The notes under the pieces: model-generated
Told to the model about the DNA's origin: nothing
Seen by the model: the letters and a program-made list of their open reading frames with translations, nothing else
The model's database searches: none
Made by a program: the position numbers and the translations under genes
In this document: positions 34,103-43,551 of the stretch, in pieces
Layout of the letters: each line of letters opens with the position of its first letter
Position numbering within the stretch: position 1 is the first letter of the stretch
DNA from: Ginsengibacter hankyongi
GTDB taxonomy: Bacteria > Bacteroidota > Bacteroidia > Chitinophagales > Chitinophagaceae
Assembly: GCF_008710285.1 (NCBI RefSeq)
Contig: NZ_VYQF01000008.1
Coordinates: 62,001-126,000 of the forward strand
Reading direction: 5' to 3'
Length of the DNA stretch: 64,000 bases

Positions 34103-35347
34103 ATGAAAAAAAATATTTTTCAAAATAGCCAGATTATAAAAGTATCATTGCTTACCACATTGGTTGCCTTTGTTATTTCGTGTAATAAAGATCTGCCCCA
34201 GGCAACTCCTATAATTTATCCGCCTGCTAATAACAGTTCCACCTCTATAGGTACGGCAATAAGTACTGATACAAGTTATAGTTTTTTTAAAGCAGCAGTT
34301 ACCAAAGCAGGTTTAATGGCGGCATTAAGCGATAGTACCAGCTTGTTTACGGTTTTTTTACCCAATAATAATGCGTTCCGTGTATCAGGTATTCCTTCTA
34401 TCGGAGTTGTGAACTCTCTTCCCCTGGCAAAGCTCGTTCCCTTAATACAATATCACATTATCCCGGGCCAGCAGTACGCTTCTGCCAGTGTTCCAACATC
34501 TTTTCCTAATATTCAATTGCCGTCTTACTTAACGATTGGAACTTTGCCAGGTACCCCGCTAGCGTTAAAAATGTCGGTATTTCTATCTGCAAGAACCAAT
34601 GGTTTTTGGGATAACAATATTCCGGTTGTTGTCCCCGATTTGAAATTCAATAATGGCATTGTGCACCTCGTCGCAGCATTGGTAAGCCCGCCGGCCCAGG
34701 TTTTAAAGGCTGCCATATATAACAACCCGAACCTTACTTATTTTAAAGCGGCTATTGTCAGGGCAGACAGTGGCCAATCAGGTTTACATAAATTAGATTC
34801 CTTATTAGGTTATGCTGTCACTAATATGACAGTGCTTGCACCAAGTGACGCCGCCTTTCAAACCCTCATATTCGGACTTGCTTTCCAGTCATATTTGGAC
34901 CAGGTGAGTAAGATTCATCCACCGACGGGGTCGGACACGGCTAACGCCGTGGCCACCGCCAACGGAGCCGTTGCAGCAGGGCCGGCATTTTTAAGTACCA
35001 ATAATGTTACCACGGCCGAGGTTGCTGGAATTATGGCCTATCATTTTTTAGCAACAGATCAGGGTGCTGGTTTTCAGCCCAACATAAGAGCATTTTCAGT
35101 AAACTTTTCGTCTACGCCTTCTTTTTATACAACCCTTGTTAATACTGTTGTTTCAGTTCATCCCGGCGTTATGGCAAAGGCCACTTTTGCCGGGCCTTTT
35201 GTAACGAACCTGCAATTTACCGGATTGGGAACTTTTCCACCGGGAGGCGCGCCATATACCGGGGCTGCTGCCACGGCAACCTCCTTGGATAACCATTGTG
35301 TAAATGGCGTGTTTTATATAATTGATAAAGTGTTGCTTCCCCAATAG
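34103..35347 (+). CDS. Fasciclin domain lipoprotein, two FAS1 domains
   Basis: A 414-residue protein with a lipoprotein signal (hydrophobic core then lipobox VISC, near residues 24-27). Two fasciclin domains follow. The first is at ~50-195, with DSTSLFTVFLPNNNAFR and VPLIQYHIIPGQ. The second is at ~205-412, with NMTVLAPSDAAFQTL and AYHFLATDQG, ending NGVFYIIDKVLLPQ. FAS1 domains mediate adhesion or ligand holding at the cell surface. It directly follows the TonB receptor, resembling the position of a SusD-like surface lipoprotein but of a different fold, so a substrate-capture role is plausible. Confidence 0.87.
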   Translation: MKKNIFQNSQIIKVSLLTTLVAFVISCNKDLPQATPIIYPPANNSSTSIGTAISTDTSYSFFKAAVTKAGLMAALSDSTSLFTVFLPNNNAFRVSGIPSIGVVNSLPLAKLVPLIQYHIIPGQQYASASVPTSFPNIQLPSYLTIGTLPGTPLALKMSVFLSARTNGFWDNNIPVVVPDLKFNNGIVHLVAALVSPPAQVLKAAIYNNPNLTYFKAAIVRADSGQSGLHKLDSLLGYAVTNMTVLAPSDAAFQTLIFGLAFQSYLDQVSKIHPPTGSDTANAVATANGAVAAGPAFLSTNNVTTAEVAGIMAYHFLATDQGAGFQPNIRAFSVNFSSTPSFYTTLVNTVVSVHPGVMAKATFAGPFVTNLQFTGLGTFPPGGAPYTGAAATATSLDNHCVNGVFYIIDKVLLPQ

Positions 35348-35610
35348 CTTTCCTTTTCGATAATAGATTTACTGAAGAGCTTTCGTTTAAGTTAATAATA
35401 CCGCGCTTAAAAGAAAGCTCGAGATGTTTGCGCCAGTCTTGTTGTGGGTTATAAACAATAAGAATTATGCTGTGAAAAGTTTAGTGCGGCTTCTGTCTAA
35501 AACTAAATCGCCATTACGGTCGTTTCCAGTACAATATTATTAGCTTTTAAGAGTTATAATGAAGCCCTTATTCCCAATAATAAGGCTAGATTCCACAATT
35601 ATCCATTTTT

Positions 35611-38178
35611 ATGAAAAATTCCATTCAGCGCAGAATTTTAGATCTGCAAAACGGCATACTGTATATTATGTCATTTTGTTTCCTGCTATTAGTATTTTTC
35701 ATCGTCGTTTTATTTCAAAATAAAAATGCTGATAATGACAACACCGTTATTGCAATAAGCGGTGGAATAGTAGCATTCTTCCTCATTTATGCATTACTAC
35801 ACAAATTGAATAAGAACATAAAATCGGCTGAGATTGCTAAAAACAAACTGGCAGCTAATGAATTAAAATACAGGAACCTCATTGAAAATGCCGGAATTAC
35901 AATGTACACCACCACTTTTAATGGTCTGGTAACCTTTGCCAGCAGCAAGGCTTCTGATTTAACCGGATATAATATCGATGAAATTATTGGGATGCATTTT
36001 ACACAATTTATTGCAGAAGAATGGGTAGACGTAGTAAAAGCAAAATATAAGAACCAGGTAAAGAATGACATAAGTGAAACCGTGTTTGAATTTTGCATAC
36101 GAACCAAACAGGGCGATTTAAAATGGGTAGAGCAATCTGCCGTTTTATTAAAAGAAAATAATGTTCCTTCCGGATTTCAATGCATCACGAAAGATATTTC
36201 GGAGCGGAAGAAAATGGAAGAGGTGGTAAGAAAATATGAGGAAGAACTAGTCTACAACCAGGAACTTTTGCAATCAGTACTTGATAACGCTACTTCATTA
36301 ATTTATATAAAAAATCTTGAAGGAAAATACCTTTTGGTAAATAAGCAATTCAAAGAATCACTGAACGTAAGCGATGAAACGGTGCTGGGAAAAACAGACT
36401 TTGATTTCACGGACCCGGTAAAAGCTCAATCGTTTAAAGAAACGGATGAACAGGTTATTAAAACCTGCAAACCCGTTCAACTGGAAGACATAATTGAATT
36501 ACCAGGCGGAAACAGGCACATCCTGATAACAAAATTCCCCCTCATAAATACCCAAAATGAAATCTATGGAATAAGCGGAATTGCTACCGATATTTCTGAA
36601 AGAGTTATATACCAGCAGGAACTAATAAAGGCAAGAAGAATTGCTGAAGATGCAAAAAGGCTCCAGGAACAATTTCTTGCCAACATGAGCCATGAGATAA
36701 GAACGCCGATGAATGGAATACAGGGTATGACTGATCTTTTGCTGGAAACTGAATTAAATGATGAGCAAAAAGATTTCGCTAAAACTATAAAACGTTCTTC
36801 AGATAATCTTTTAGTGATAATTAATGATATTCTCGATTTTTCAAAAATTAAAGCCGGTAAATTAACCATTGAAAAAATTGATTTTGAATTCAACGAGGTG
36901 TTGGAAAATGTCAAAGCTATTTTCAGGCACAGGGTAAAAGAAAAGGGATTAGCCCTTACGATAAATCCTGATACGGCAATACCTTCCAGGTTAAACGGCG
37001 ATCCATACCGGCTGAATCAAATTCTTGTAAATCTTATCGGCAATGCTATAAAATTTACAAATACCGGGGGCATCGAGATTAGTGTTACCGCAAAAACAAA
37101 AACACCTGCAGTGGTGGTGCTTGAATTTGCAATTACTGACACTGGCATTGGAATAGAGACGAACAAAATAAACGAGATTTTCGAAAGCTTCACCCAGGCG
37201 AGTGTCGAAACCGCACGTAAATATGGAGGTTCAGGACTGGGACTTGCCATTACAAAGCAATTATTAGAACTGCAGAAGGGCCATATCTCTGTTGAAAGTA
37301 CTATTAATAGTGGTACCACCTTCCGCTTTACCATTCCTTATGGTTACAGTCAAACAAGTGCCCCATCATTTTTCAGGGGCGAAGATTCGCAAAACTTTAG
37401 TTCAATTCTAAAGGGCAAAAAATTTCTTGTTGCTGAAGACAACGAAGTGAATCAAAAAGTAATAAAACATGTATTGCATAAAGCCGGCGCTGAAGTAGAC
37501 GTAGCCAACAATGGTTTGGAAGCAATTGCATTTCTCAATAAAAGCAATGATTATAACCTCATTATTATGGACCTGCAAATGCCTGAAATGGATGGATATG
37601 CAGCTACAAAATATATTAGAAACGTAATGAACCTTACTACTCCTATTATTGCGATGACGGCCTCTGCACTAAAAGGGGAAAAATCAAAATGTATTGAAAT
37701 AGGAATGAATGATTATTTGTCCAAACCATTTGACTTTCATTTTTTATACAAGCGGATACTGATACTACTCGATAATAAGATTGCAGGATTCACGTCAAAG
37801 GTTGTTGAGGAACCTCTTACCAATGAATTATTCGATTTAAGTATTATTGAAGAAATGGACGATGATGAATACTTGATAGAAATACTTTCCATATTCCTTG
37901 ACAGCACTCCGCAAGAATTAAATGAATTGCAAATAGCGTGCTCTTCCGGTGATTTTCAAAATGCTTATAAAATTGCCCATAAATTAAAAGGTAGCACCGG
38001 TCTCTTTAAGGCGAATAATTTATTGCAGGTGTTGATTGAAATTGAGAAAAATGCCAAAGAAGAAAAAACTGAGCTCCTTGAAAAGCTGGGAGAGAAAGCA
38101 ACTGGTGAATTTAAAAAAATAGAAACCTCATTAAATAAATACCTGGCAAATATTAAAGTAAAGCCGGGAGTTAGATAA
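35611..38178 (+). CDS. Hybrid sensor histidine kinase (PAS-PAS-HisKA-HATPase-REC-HPt)
   Basis: An 855-residue inner-membrane kinase. Two membrane helices (~15-33 and ~45-62) have little periplasmic space between them. Two PAS domains (~85-205 and ~215-335) each end in a DISER motif. HisKA has its phosphoacceptor His361 in SHEIRTPMNG. The HATPase has N-box NLIGNAIKFT and G-boxes DTGIGI and GSGLGLAI. The receiver domain has Asp654 in IIMDLQMPEMDG, and the HPt domain has His790 in AHKLKGSTG. All phosphorelay residues are present. It probably senses a cytoplasmic or membrane cue and passes phosphate to the next gene's receiver, 18 bases downstream. Confidence 0.93.
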   Translation: MKNSIQRRILDLQNGILYIMSFCFLLLVFFIVVLFQNKNADNDNTVIAISGGIVAFFLIYALLHKLNKNIKSAEIAKNKLAANELKYRNLIENAGITMYTTTFNGLVTFASSKASDLTGYNIDEIIGMHFTQFIAEEWVDVVKAKYKNQVKNDISETVFEFCIRTKQGDLKWVEQSAVLLKENNVPSGFQCITKDISERKKMEEVVRKYEEELVYNQELLQSVLDNATSLIYIKNLEGKYLLVNKQFKESLNVSDETVLGKTDFDFTDPVKAQSFKETDEQVIKTCKPVQLEDIIELPGGNRHILITKFPLINTQNEIYGISGIATDISERVIYQQELIKARRIAEDAKRLQEQFLANMSHEIRTPMNGIQGMTDLLLETELNDEQKDFAKTIKRSSDNLLVIINDILDFSKIKAGKLTIEKIDFEFNEVLENVKAIFRHRVKEKGLALTINPDTAIPSRLNGDPYRLNQILVNLIGNAIKFTNTGGIEISVTAKTKTPAVVVLEFAITDTGIGIETNKINEIFESFTQASVETARKYGGSGLGLAITKQLLELQKGHISVESTINSGTTFRFTIPYGYSQTSAPSFFRGEDSQNFSSILKGKKFLVAEDNEVNQKVIKHVLHKAGAEVDVANNGLEAIAFLNKSNDYNLIIMDLQMPEMDGYAATKYIRNVMNLTTPIIAMTASALKGEKSKCIEIGMNDYLSKPFDFHFLYKRILILLDNKIAGFTSKVVEEPLTNELFDLSIIEEMDDDEYLIEILSIFLDSTPQELNELQIACSSGDFQNAYKIAHKLKGSTGLFKANNLLQVLIEIEKNAKEEKTELLEKLGEKATGEFKKIETSLNKYLANIKVKPGVR

Positions 38179-38196
38179 TTAATAATACTAAAAACT

Positions 38197-38568
38197 ATGA
38201 ACATACTTGTTGCCGAAGATGAGATAATTATGCTGAAAACAATTGAGCTGCGCTTAAAGAAAGACGGGCATAATGTAATAACCTGCCAGGATGGACGAGA
38301 AGCTATGAGAAAGTTCGAGGAATTTTTACCGGACTTAATTATTACCGATATGATGATGCCCTTTTTATCAGGGCTCGAAATTATAAGCGAGGTAAAGAAA
38401 AGAGGAGGGAAAAAAATTCCGATAATCGTTCTATCTGCAATGGGACAGGAAAATGTTGTATTGGAAGCATTTCAATTGGGAGCTGATGATTACATGACAA
38501 AACCTTTTAGCCCCAATGAATTGTCCGTAAGAGTTAAGCGATATACTCCCAATGAAGCAAGCGTCTGA
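38197..38568 (+). CDS. Single-domain response regulator (CheY-like)
   Basis: A 123-residue stand-alone receiver domain without an output domain. The acidic pair is in VAEDE (residues 5-9), the phosphorylated Asp51 is in ITDMMMPFLSG, the switch Ser is in VLSAMGQE, and the conserved Lys is in MTKPFSP (~residue 101). It follows the hybrid kinase by 18 bases and is therefore its likely phosphorelay target. It probably acts by protein contact on the downstream HEAT or GT2 proteins, since no DNA-binding domain exists. Confidence 0.9.
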   Translation: MNILVAEDEIIMLKTIELRLKKDGHNVITCQDGREAMRKFEEFLPDLIITDMMMPFLSGLEIISEVKKRGGKKIPIIVLSAMGQENVVLEAFQLGADDYMTKPFSPNELSVRVKRYTPNEASV

Positions 38569-38586
38569 TCGTTTAAAAAAAATAGA

Positions 38587-39675
38587 ATGCCGGGCTTACA
38601 ATTCTCCGTGTTATTAAAAATAGATTCTTACACTCTTATGAGAGTAATGCTAATTTTTATAATTATACTCGGCTTATTATTTATATGCACACTCGTATTT
38701 TTTATTTATAAGAAAAGAATTAACGCAAAAATAAAATCCTGGGAAGATCAGGTATCCCTGGTCGTTAGTACCGCCGTTTTTAATTTGGATGAAGAATTTA
38801 ACGAAATCATTTCTAAAAATGCGAACAAATTAAAAAATCATCGCTTCAGGCAATACCTTATTAATGAAATAATACTGGCAAGGAAAAGCCTCTCCGGGTC
38901 AGCTTCGGAGAATATTAAAATGCTTTATGAAAACTTAGGGCTGAACAATGATTCTTTTAAAAAGCTGCATAATAAAAAGTGGCATATTAAAGCAAAAGGT
39001 GTGCAGGAACTGGCTATAATGGAACAAACAAAATATGTAAAACAAATTTTCCGCCTTACCAATAATAAGAGTGAACTGGTAAGGAACGAGTCACAATGTG
39101 CACTGGTAAGCTTTTACGGTTTTTCGGGACTGCGTTTCCTGGGTGTTACAACTTACACTTTAAGTGAGTGGCAACAAATACAGTTGCTCAATAAACTGCA
39201 TGATGTAAAACCGAGAAATTTCGACATTATAAAGAAGTGGTTGCAATCGCCAAACGAATCGGTGGTGAATTTTTCCTTACGGTTGGCAACTTTTTACAAC
39301 CGCTTCGATGTATACCCGGATGTTATGGATTGCCTGTCAAATACAAGTTTGCAGGTGAAATTAAATACACTTAATTACCTTAAGAGAATTCCACGGGAGG
39401 ATACAGCCGGAAAACTGGTTGATGATTATTCGTATGAAAATAAAAGCTATAAGCTCGCAATTATAAACGCACTGAATGATATAGGAAATGAAGAGCAAAT
39501 TGCTTTCCTGTTAAAGCAATTGCACCACAGTGATAATGATATAAAGTTGGCTGCGGCTAAATCATTATCTCACCTTCACCCGTTAGGCATTGAATTTTTA
39601 AAAACGCATTTATTTGCTCACGAGGATCCGTGGAAAACAATCTTTCTTCAAATTGAGAATGAGCATATGATATGA
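38587..39675 (+). CDS. HEAT-repeat membrane protein
   Basis: A 362-residue protein with one N-terminal membrane helix (~19-43) and a long cytoplasmic alpha-solenoid. HEAT-like helix pairs are seen at KKWHIKAKGVQELAIM, SELVRNESQCALVSF, SNTSLQVKLNTLNYLKRI and HHSDNDIKLAAAKSLSHLHP. An internal ATG at residue 18 is an alternative start. It overlaps the GT2 gene by 4 bases (ATGA), indicating translational coupling and complex formation. It is a likely adaptor between the response regulator and the synthase. Confidence 0.82.
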   Translation: MPGLQFSVLLKIDSYTLMRVMLIFIIILGLLFICTLVFFIYKKRINAKIKSWEDQVSLVVSTAVFNLDEEFNEIISKNANKLKNHRFRQYLINEIILARKSLSGSASENIKMLYENLGLNNDSFKKLHNKKWHIKAKGVQELAIMEQTKYVKQIFRLTNNKSELVRNESQCALVSFYGFSGLRFLGVTTYTLSEWQQIQLLNKLHDVKPRNFDIIKKWLQSPNESVVNFSLRLATFYNRFDVYPDVMDCLSNTSLQVKLNTLNYLKRIPREDTAGKLVDDYSYENKSYKLAIINALNDIGNEEQIAFLLKQLHHSDNDIKLAAAKSLSHLHPLGIEFLKTHLFAHEDPWKTIFLQIENEHMI

Positions 39676-41168
39676 CCTGGCAAAGAATTATCCTCGATTT
39701 ATTTAGCTATGGTATTTTAGTATATTCCATTGTTTTATTAACGTGCTATATTTTAATAGGAATATATTCAACAGCAGAAATAAGAAAATACCTCCGTGAT
39801 AATAGTTCAGCCGACTTTAAAGTTTTAGCTGCATCAACCCATCTTCCGGGTATCAGTATTTTAGCGCCAGCCTACAATGAAGCCGCTAATATTGTTGAAA
39901 ATGTAAGATCAATGTTGTCTATACATTACAACACGCTCGAACTGATAATTATTAATGATGGAAGCAAAGATGATTCCCTTCAAAAATTAATTGCCGCTTA
40001 TGATTTATATAAAGTAAATATTTTCATCAATGAACAAATTCCTGCAAAAAAAGTAAAAGGAATTTATAAAAGCCGCAATGCTGTTTATAATAAATTAATT
40101 GTAGTTGATAAAGAAAATGGGGGAAAATCTGACGCCTTAAACGTTGGCATTAATGTGGCTAAGTATGGCTATTTTGTATGCGTAGACGTAGATTGCATAC
40201 TGGAACAGGATGCATTGTTGAAAATGATGAAGCCGTTTTTAGAGGAAACAAAAGTCAGGGTAATTGCTTCCGGTGGCGTTATCCGAATAGCCAACGATTG
40301 CACAATAGAAAATGGCAAACTGGTGGAAGTTAATTTACCGAAAAAGTTTCTCCCAAGGGTGCAGGTAATAGAATATATACGAGCATTTTTACTGGGTCGT
40401 ATGGCTTGGAGCCGGCTGAACGGGCTCTTGCTTATTTCCGGAGCGTTTGGAGCGTTTGATAAAGAAATAGTAATGCGATGCGGCGGGTATAACGTTAAGA
40501 CAGTAGGGGAAGATATGGAGCTCATTGCAAGAATGCGGCGTTATATGGAAGAACATAAATTACCCTATAAGGTAACATTTATTCCTGATCCTCTTTGCTG
40601 GACAGAAGCGCCTGATACCTATAAAATACTGGGAAGGCAAAGAAACCGATGGACAAGAGGAACAATTGAAACACTTCGTATTCATAAGATCATGTTTTTT
40701 AATCCGCGTTATCGTCTACTCGGTTGCGTTAGTTATCCCTATTGGTTTTTTTTCGAATTCCTGGCGCCCATTATTGAATTTATTGGAATCGTAGGATTTT
40801 TAATTTTTTCTTTTTGCGGTATAATTGATTGGCAGTCTTTCCTTATCCTGCTCGGTTGTATCCTGTTATTTGGATTTTTATATTCGCTCTTCGCCATTTT
40901 TATGGAAGTGGTTACCTATAACCAGTATAAAAAGAAAAACGATGTTTTTAAATTGGTACTTACCGCTTTATTGGAGCCGTTTTTATTTCATCCTTTTGTT
41001 GTGTGGTCCGCCATAAAAGGTAATATCGACTATATAAGAAAGAAAAATGCATGGGGCGAAATGACGAGGCTGGGGCTCGGGTCTGGTAATAAAGCCGATG
41101 CCAAAACCAATGTGATAAATCATCTTGAAATGGAAACTGCACCACGGGATCAATCAAAGTTTGTATAA
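39672..41168 (+). CDS. Family 2 glycosyltransferase, processive polysaccharide synthase-like
   Basis: A 498-residue integral-membrane synthase of the PgaC/HasA/cellulose-synthase type. One N-terminal helix (~10-30) precedes a cytosolic GT-A domain, with LAPAYNEAANI, INDGSKDDS, the DxD-like VDVDCILEQDAL, the catalytic-base VGEDMELI, and the acceptor/processivity motif RQRNRWTRG. Three or four C-terminal helices follow. It probably polymerises a sugar such as N-acetylglucosamine and extrudes it. There is no PilZ domain, so control by the two-component genes upstream is a better guess than c-di-GMP. It overlaps the HEAT gene by 4 bases. Confidence 0.88.
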   Translation: MTWQRIILDLFSYGILVYSIVLLTCYILIGIYSTAEIRKYLRDNSSADFKVLAASTHLPGISILAPAYNEAANIVENVRSMLSIHYNTLELIIINDGSKDDSLQKLIAAYDLYKVNIFINEQIPAKKVKGIYKSRNAVYNKLIVVDKENGGKSDALNVGINVAKYGYFVCVDVDCILEQDALLKMMKPFLEETKVRVIASGGVIRIANDCTIENGKLVEVNLPKKFLPRVQVIEYIRAFLLGRMAWSRLNGLLLISGAFGAFDKEIVMRCGGYNVKTVGEDMELIARMRRYMEEHKLPYKVTFIPDPLCWTEAPDTYKILGRQRNRWTRGTIETLRIHKIMFFNPRYRLLGCVSYPYWFFFEFLAPIIEFIGIVGFLIFSFCGIIDWQSFLILLGCILLFGFLYSLFAIFMEVVTYNQYKKKNDVFKLVLTALLEPFLFHPFVVWSAIKGNIDYIRKKNAWGEMTRLGLGSGNKADAKTNVINHLEMETAPRDQSKFV

Positions 41169-41557
41169 GGCATTCAGGAAGCGTAGGTATACAGTGTTAT
41201 TCTTTTGTTTTCAATGCATGCCATAAAAGATCATGAATTCATCCGCGACACCCAACGGTTTGGTGTGCCTAGCTATTTTCAAAACTAATAGAGTTTGGAG
41301 TAGTTAATGATATTGCATTTGTTTTAAACATCCTGGTTATTACTATTACCGTTTTTATTTTCTTGTATCTTTTAAATAAGAAGTTTGCCGGTTTTCATTA
41401 TAACTTTTTCGCTGGTGCCGTTAGGTGCCGATCTTTGGGGGTTATTCGAACCATCATTGGATTAAGAATACTTCTTTTAAAGTTCATGACGTACCAGTTT
41501 TTAAACTATGCTTTGGTAAATTCGTGTACGGCGGGCAGTTATGTCTCTTGAAAAATA
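41169..41557. other. Intergenic region, 389 bp, between convergent GT2 and YaiO genes
   Basis: No recognisable gene. Two short plus-strand frames (60-odd codons near 41363-41631) run into the YaiO gene and have unconvincing composition, although one contains a hydrophobic patch. No clear terminator hairpin is visible. It could hold the remnant of a lost gene of the exopolysaccharide locus, but no family match supports that. Confidence 0.4.
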
Positions 41558-42799
41558 CTAAAACCTGTGACTTATTCCGAGTGAAATATCAATTTGATTT
41601 CCTTTTACCGATGGTAAATATTCCTGGTTAATAAGCCCAGCACTTACTGATAATATATTCCACTTTAAAAATGTATGCGAGAAGGCTGCAGAAATTTTCT
41701 TTGAGGAAAGCTTGTTTTGTTTGGTGCTAAACTGGATATTCTGAGTGTTGTCATCCGGTGAAATTCCTGTGCCAATTGTAAGCCCTATAAAATCGTCCGC
41801 GCCTTCTAAATAATATCTTCCTGTTAAATTATAGGATTGCGAAAGGCTGCCGCCTGACGGTGTGATATACGTTCTTAAGTTGAATAAAAAGTTCTTGTAG
41901 TATTTACCAATAGCAGCAGTATAAATATAGGTAGGGCCTGTAAAATAGAGATATCTCATCCCTGCTTCGACTTCAAAACTATTTGGCAAGTTTGCATATA
42001 AAGAAAACCCTGCTCTGAACTGTGGAAACACGCCCACATTGCCGGAGTATCCCACATTTACATAACTATAAAAAGTTTTGCTGATGCGGGGATAAGCGTC
42101 TACCTCTGCCTGTACACCGTTAGTATTAAACCGGTTTGCATAATTCAATCTCGCAATAACAGAACCTAATTTCGTGTAGCAGCTATACGAAAGACTTGCC
42201 AAATTCCATGGCTGGTCATACTGCTTATCAAATGTGGTATAGTCATAATCAACACTTATTTTATTTATTGCGACAGCATCTTTAAGCCTTGTGGCTAATG
42301 CACGCGCCGCAGTATTATGTTTATTTTCTTTCAAGAGTTGCGTAGTGATAAGGCTGGCATCGTAGTATTTTTTTAAGGCATTTAAATTTTTAGCCTTCCT
42401 CAATAAAAGTTCCTGCGAAGACGGATAAACCGTGAGTGCTTTATCACAAATATCCAGCGACTCTTCATAATGATCGTTCCAATATTCAAGATCGGCAAAT
42501 GCAATACTTGCATCTTCATTGTCCGGGTTGGAGTTAAGTATTTTGGTAAAATGATAACGTGCACTGTCGTATTCATTGTTCCATGCATACACTCTTCCTA
42601 AAAAAATATCTATATCAGCATAAGAAGGGGATATTTTAAGCGCCTCGTAAGAAAGTTGTTTGGCTTTATCGTAATTCTTATCGTCAAACGCAGCTTGCCT
42701 TGCCTCTTTAAACAATTCATCAGACGTAAGGCCGGTTTGTGCGCTTAAAAAATAGGAGGTCGCTAAAAGAAAGGAAAGAATTAAAAATTGTTTATTCAT
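41558..42799 (-). CDS. TPR-YaiO family outer-membrane protein
   Basis: About 413 residues. I chose ATG 42799, which starts the signal peptide (MNKQFLILSFLLATSYFLSAQ); the ORF's upstream ATG at 42814 is less fitting. Tetratricopeptide repeats (~25-175) are followed by a YaiO-type outer-membrane barrel (~190-413): ISVDYDYTTFDKQYDQPW, GSVIARLNYANRFNTNG, PRISKTFYSYVNVGYSG, AGMRYLYF, ending DISLGISHRF. YaiO proteins commonly accompany GT2 synthases and may form the exit pore. It converges on the GT2 gene. A 43-bp inverted repeat lies in its 5' leader region. Confidence 0.85.
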   Translation of the reverse strand: MNKQFLILSFLLATSYFLSAQTGLTSDELFKEARQAAFDDKNYDKAKQLSYEALKISPSYADIDIFLGRVYAWNNEYDSARYHFTKILNSNPDNEDASIAFADLEYWNDHYEESLDICDKALTVYPSSQELLLRKAKNLNALKKYYDASLITTQLLKENKHNTAARALATRLKDAVAINKISVDYDYTTFDKQYDQPWNLASLSYSCYTKLGSVIARLNYANRFNTNGVQAEVDAYPRISKTFYSYVNVGYSGNVGVFPQFRAGFSLYANLPNSFEVEAGMRYLYFTGPTYIYTAAIGKYYKNFLFNLRTYITPSGGSLSQSYNLTGRYYLEGADDFIGLTIGTGISPDDNTQNIQFSTKQNKLSSKKISAAFSHTFLKWNILSVSAGLINQEYLPSVKGNQIDISLGISHRF

Positions 42800-42851
42800 A
42801 AAATGAAGGTGCATATAATATAACGCTCAAACACCTGCCGGTATTATATTT

Positions 42852-42894
42852 CATCCCGCGATTTAAATATATTTACATATTAAACTGCGGGATG
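42852..42894. promoter_or_regulatory. Inverted repeat upstream of the YaiO gene
   Basis: CATCCCGC at 42852-42859 pairs with GCGGGATG at 42887-42894, with TTTAA/TTAAA pairing further inside. It lies in the divergent region between the YaiO gene and the universal stress gene. No T-run follows in either direction, so an operator or leader hairpin is more likely than a terminator. Confidence 0.5.
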
Positions 42895-43029
42895 TAATTT
42901 TACCATGAAATAAAGTGTACAAAGACAAAATATAATTGTTTAAAAAAATCATATTATTGAGGCACATACTTTGTTAGGGATAATTGAACATACTCATTAA
43001 TAAAAATTAACCAGTTTAAAACTATAATT

Positions 43030-43503
43030 ATGAAAAAAGTATTGATAGCATTGGATTATGATCCGCCGGCTCAAAAAATTGCAGAGACAGGATATGCTTT
43101 GGCGAAAGATCTCCAGGCCGAAGTGGTTTTATTACACGTGGTGGCGGAAGCGTTTTATTATACTTCGTCTAACTACTCACCGATTATGGGCTATGAAGGA
43201 TTTAATAACCTGGATATAGTTGCTATGGCAAATGTTGGTGAATTAAGGAATGCAGCGGGGGATTATCTTAATAAAACAAAACAGCATTTAAATGACTCAT
43301 CCATTCAAACAATTGTTAAAGAAGGAGATTTTGCAGGCGGTATCTTAGAAGCAGCCAAAGAAGTTAACGCAGATGTAATTGTGATGGGGAGCCACGGGCG
43401 GCACGGGCTGGACAAAGTATTGCTAGGGAGTGTGGCGGAACAGGTTTTGCATAAAAGCGAAATTCCGATGTTCATTATCCCAACTAAAAAAATGGACAAA
43501 TAG
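43030..43503 (+). CDS. Universal stress protein (UspA family)
   Basis: A 157-residue cytoplasmic single-domain USP. Family features are the N-terminal KKVLIALDYDPPA, the strand VVLLHVV, and the ATP-binding motif VMGSHGRHGLDKVLLGSVAEQVL (G-x2-G-x9-G-S), so it should be of the ATP-binding kind. A near-match -7 box (ATACTTTG at 42966-42973) lies upstream. It ends 48 bases before the convergent ychF stop. No partner is evident. Confidence 0.92.
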   Translation: MKKVLIALDYDPPAQKIAETGYALAKDLQAEVVLLHVVAEAFYYTSSNYSPIMGYEGFNNLDIVAMANVGELRNAAGDYLNKTKQHLNDSSIQTIVKEGDFAGGILEAAKEVNADVIVMGSHGRHGLDKVLLGSVAEQVLHKSEIPMFIIPTKKMDK

Positions 43504-43551
43504 TTAGCGCTTGATCTTCTATAAAAATTAAAAATTTATTACAGCAAATAA

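Noticed and set aside
41425-41631. Plus-strand frames between the GT2 and YaiO genes
   Set aside because: They overlap the end of the well-supported YaiO gene and have no recognisable domain.
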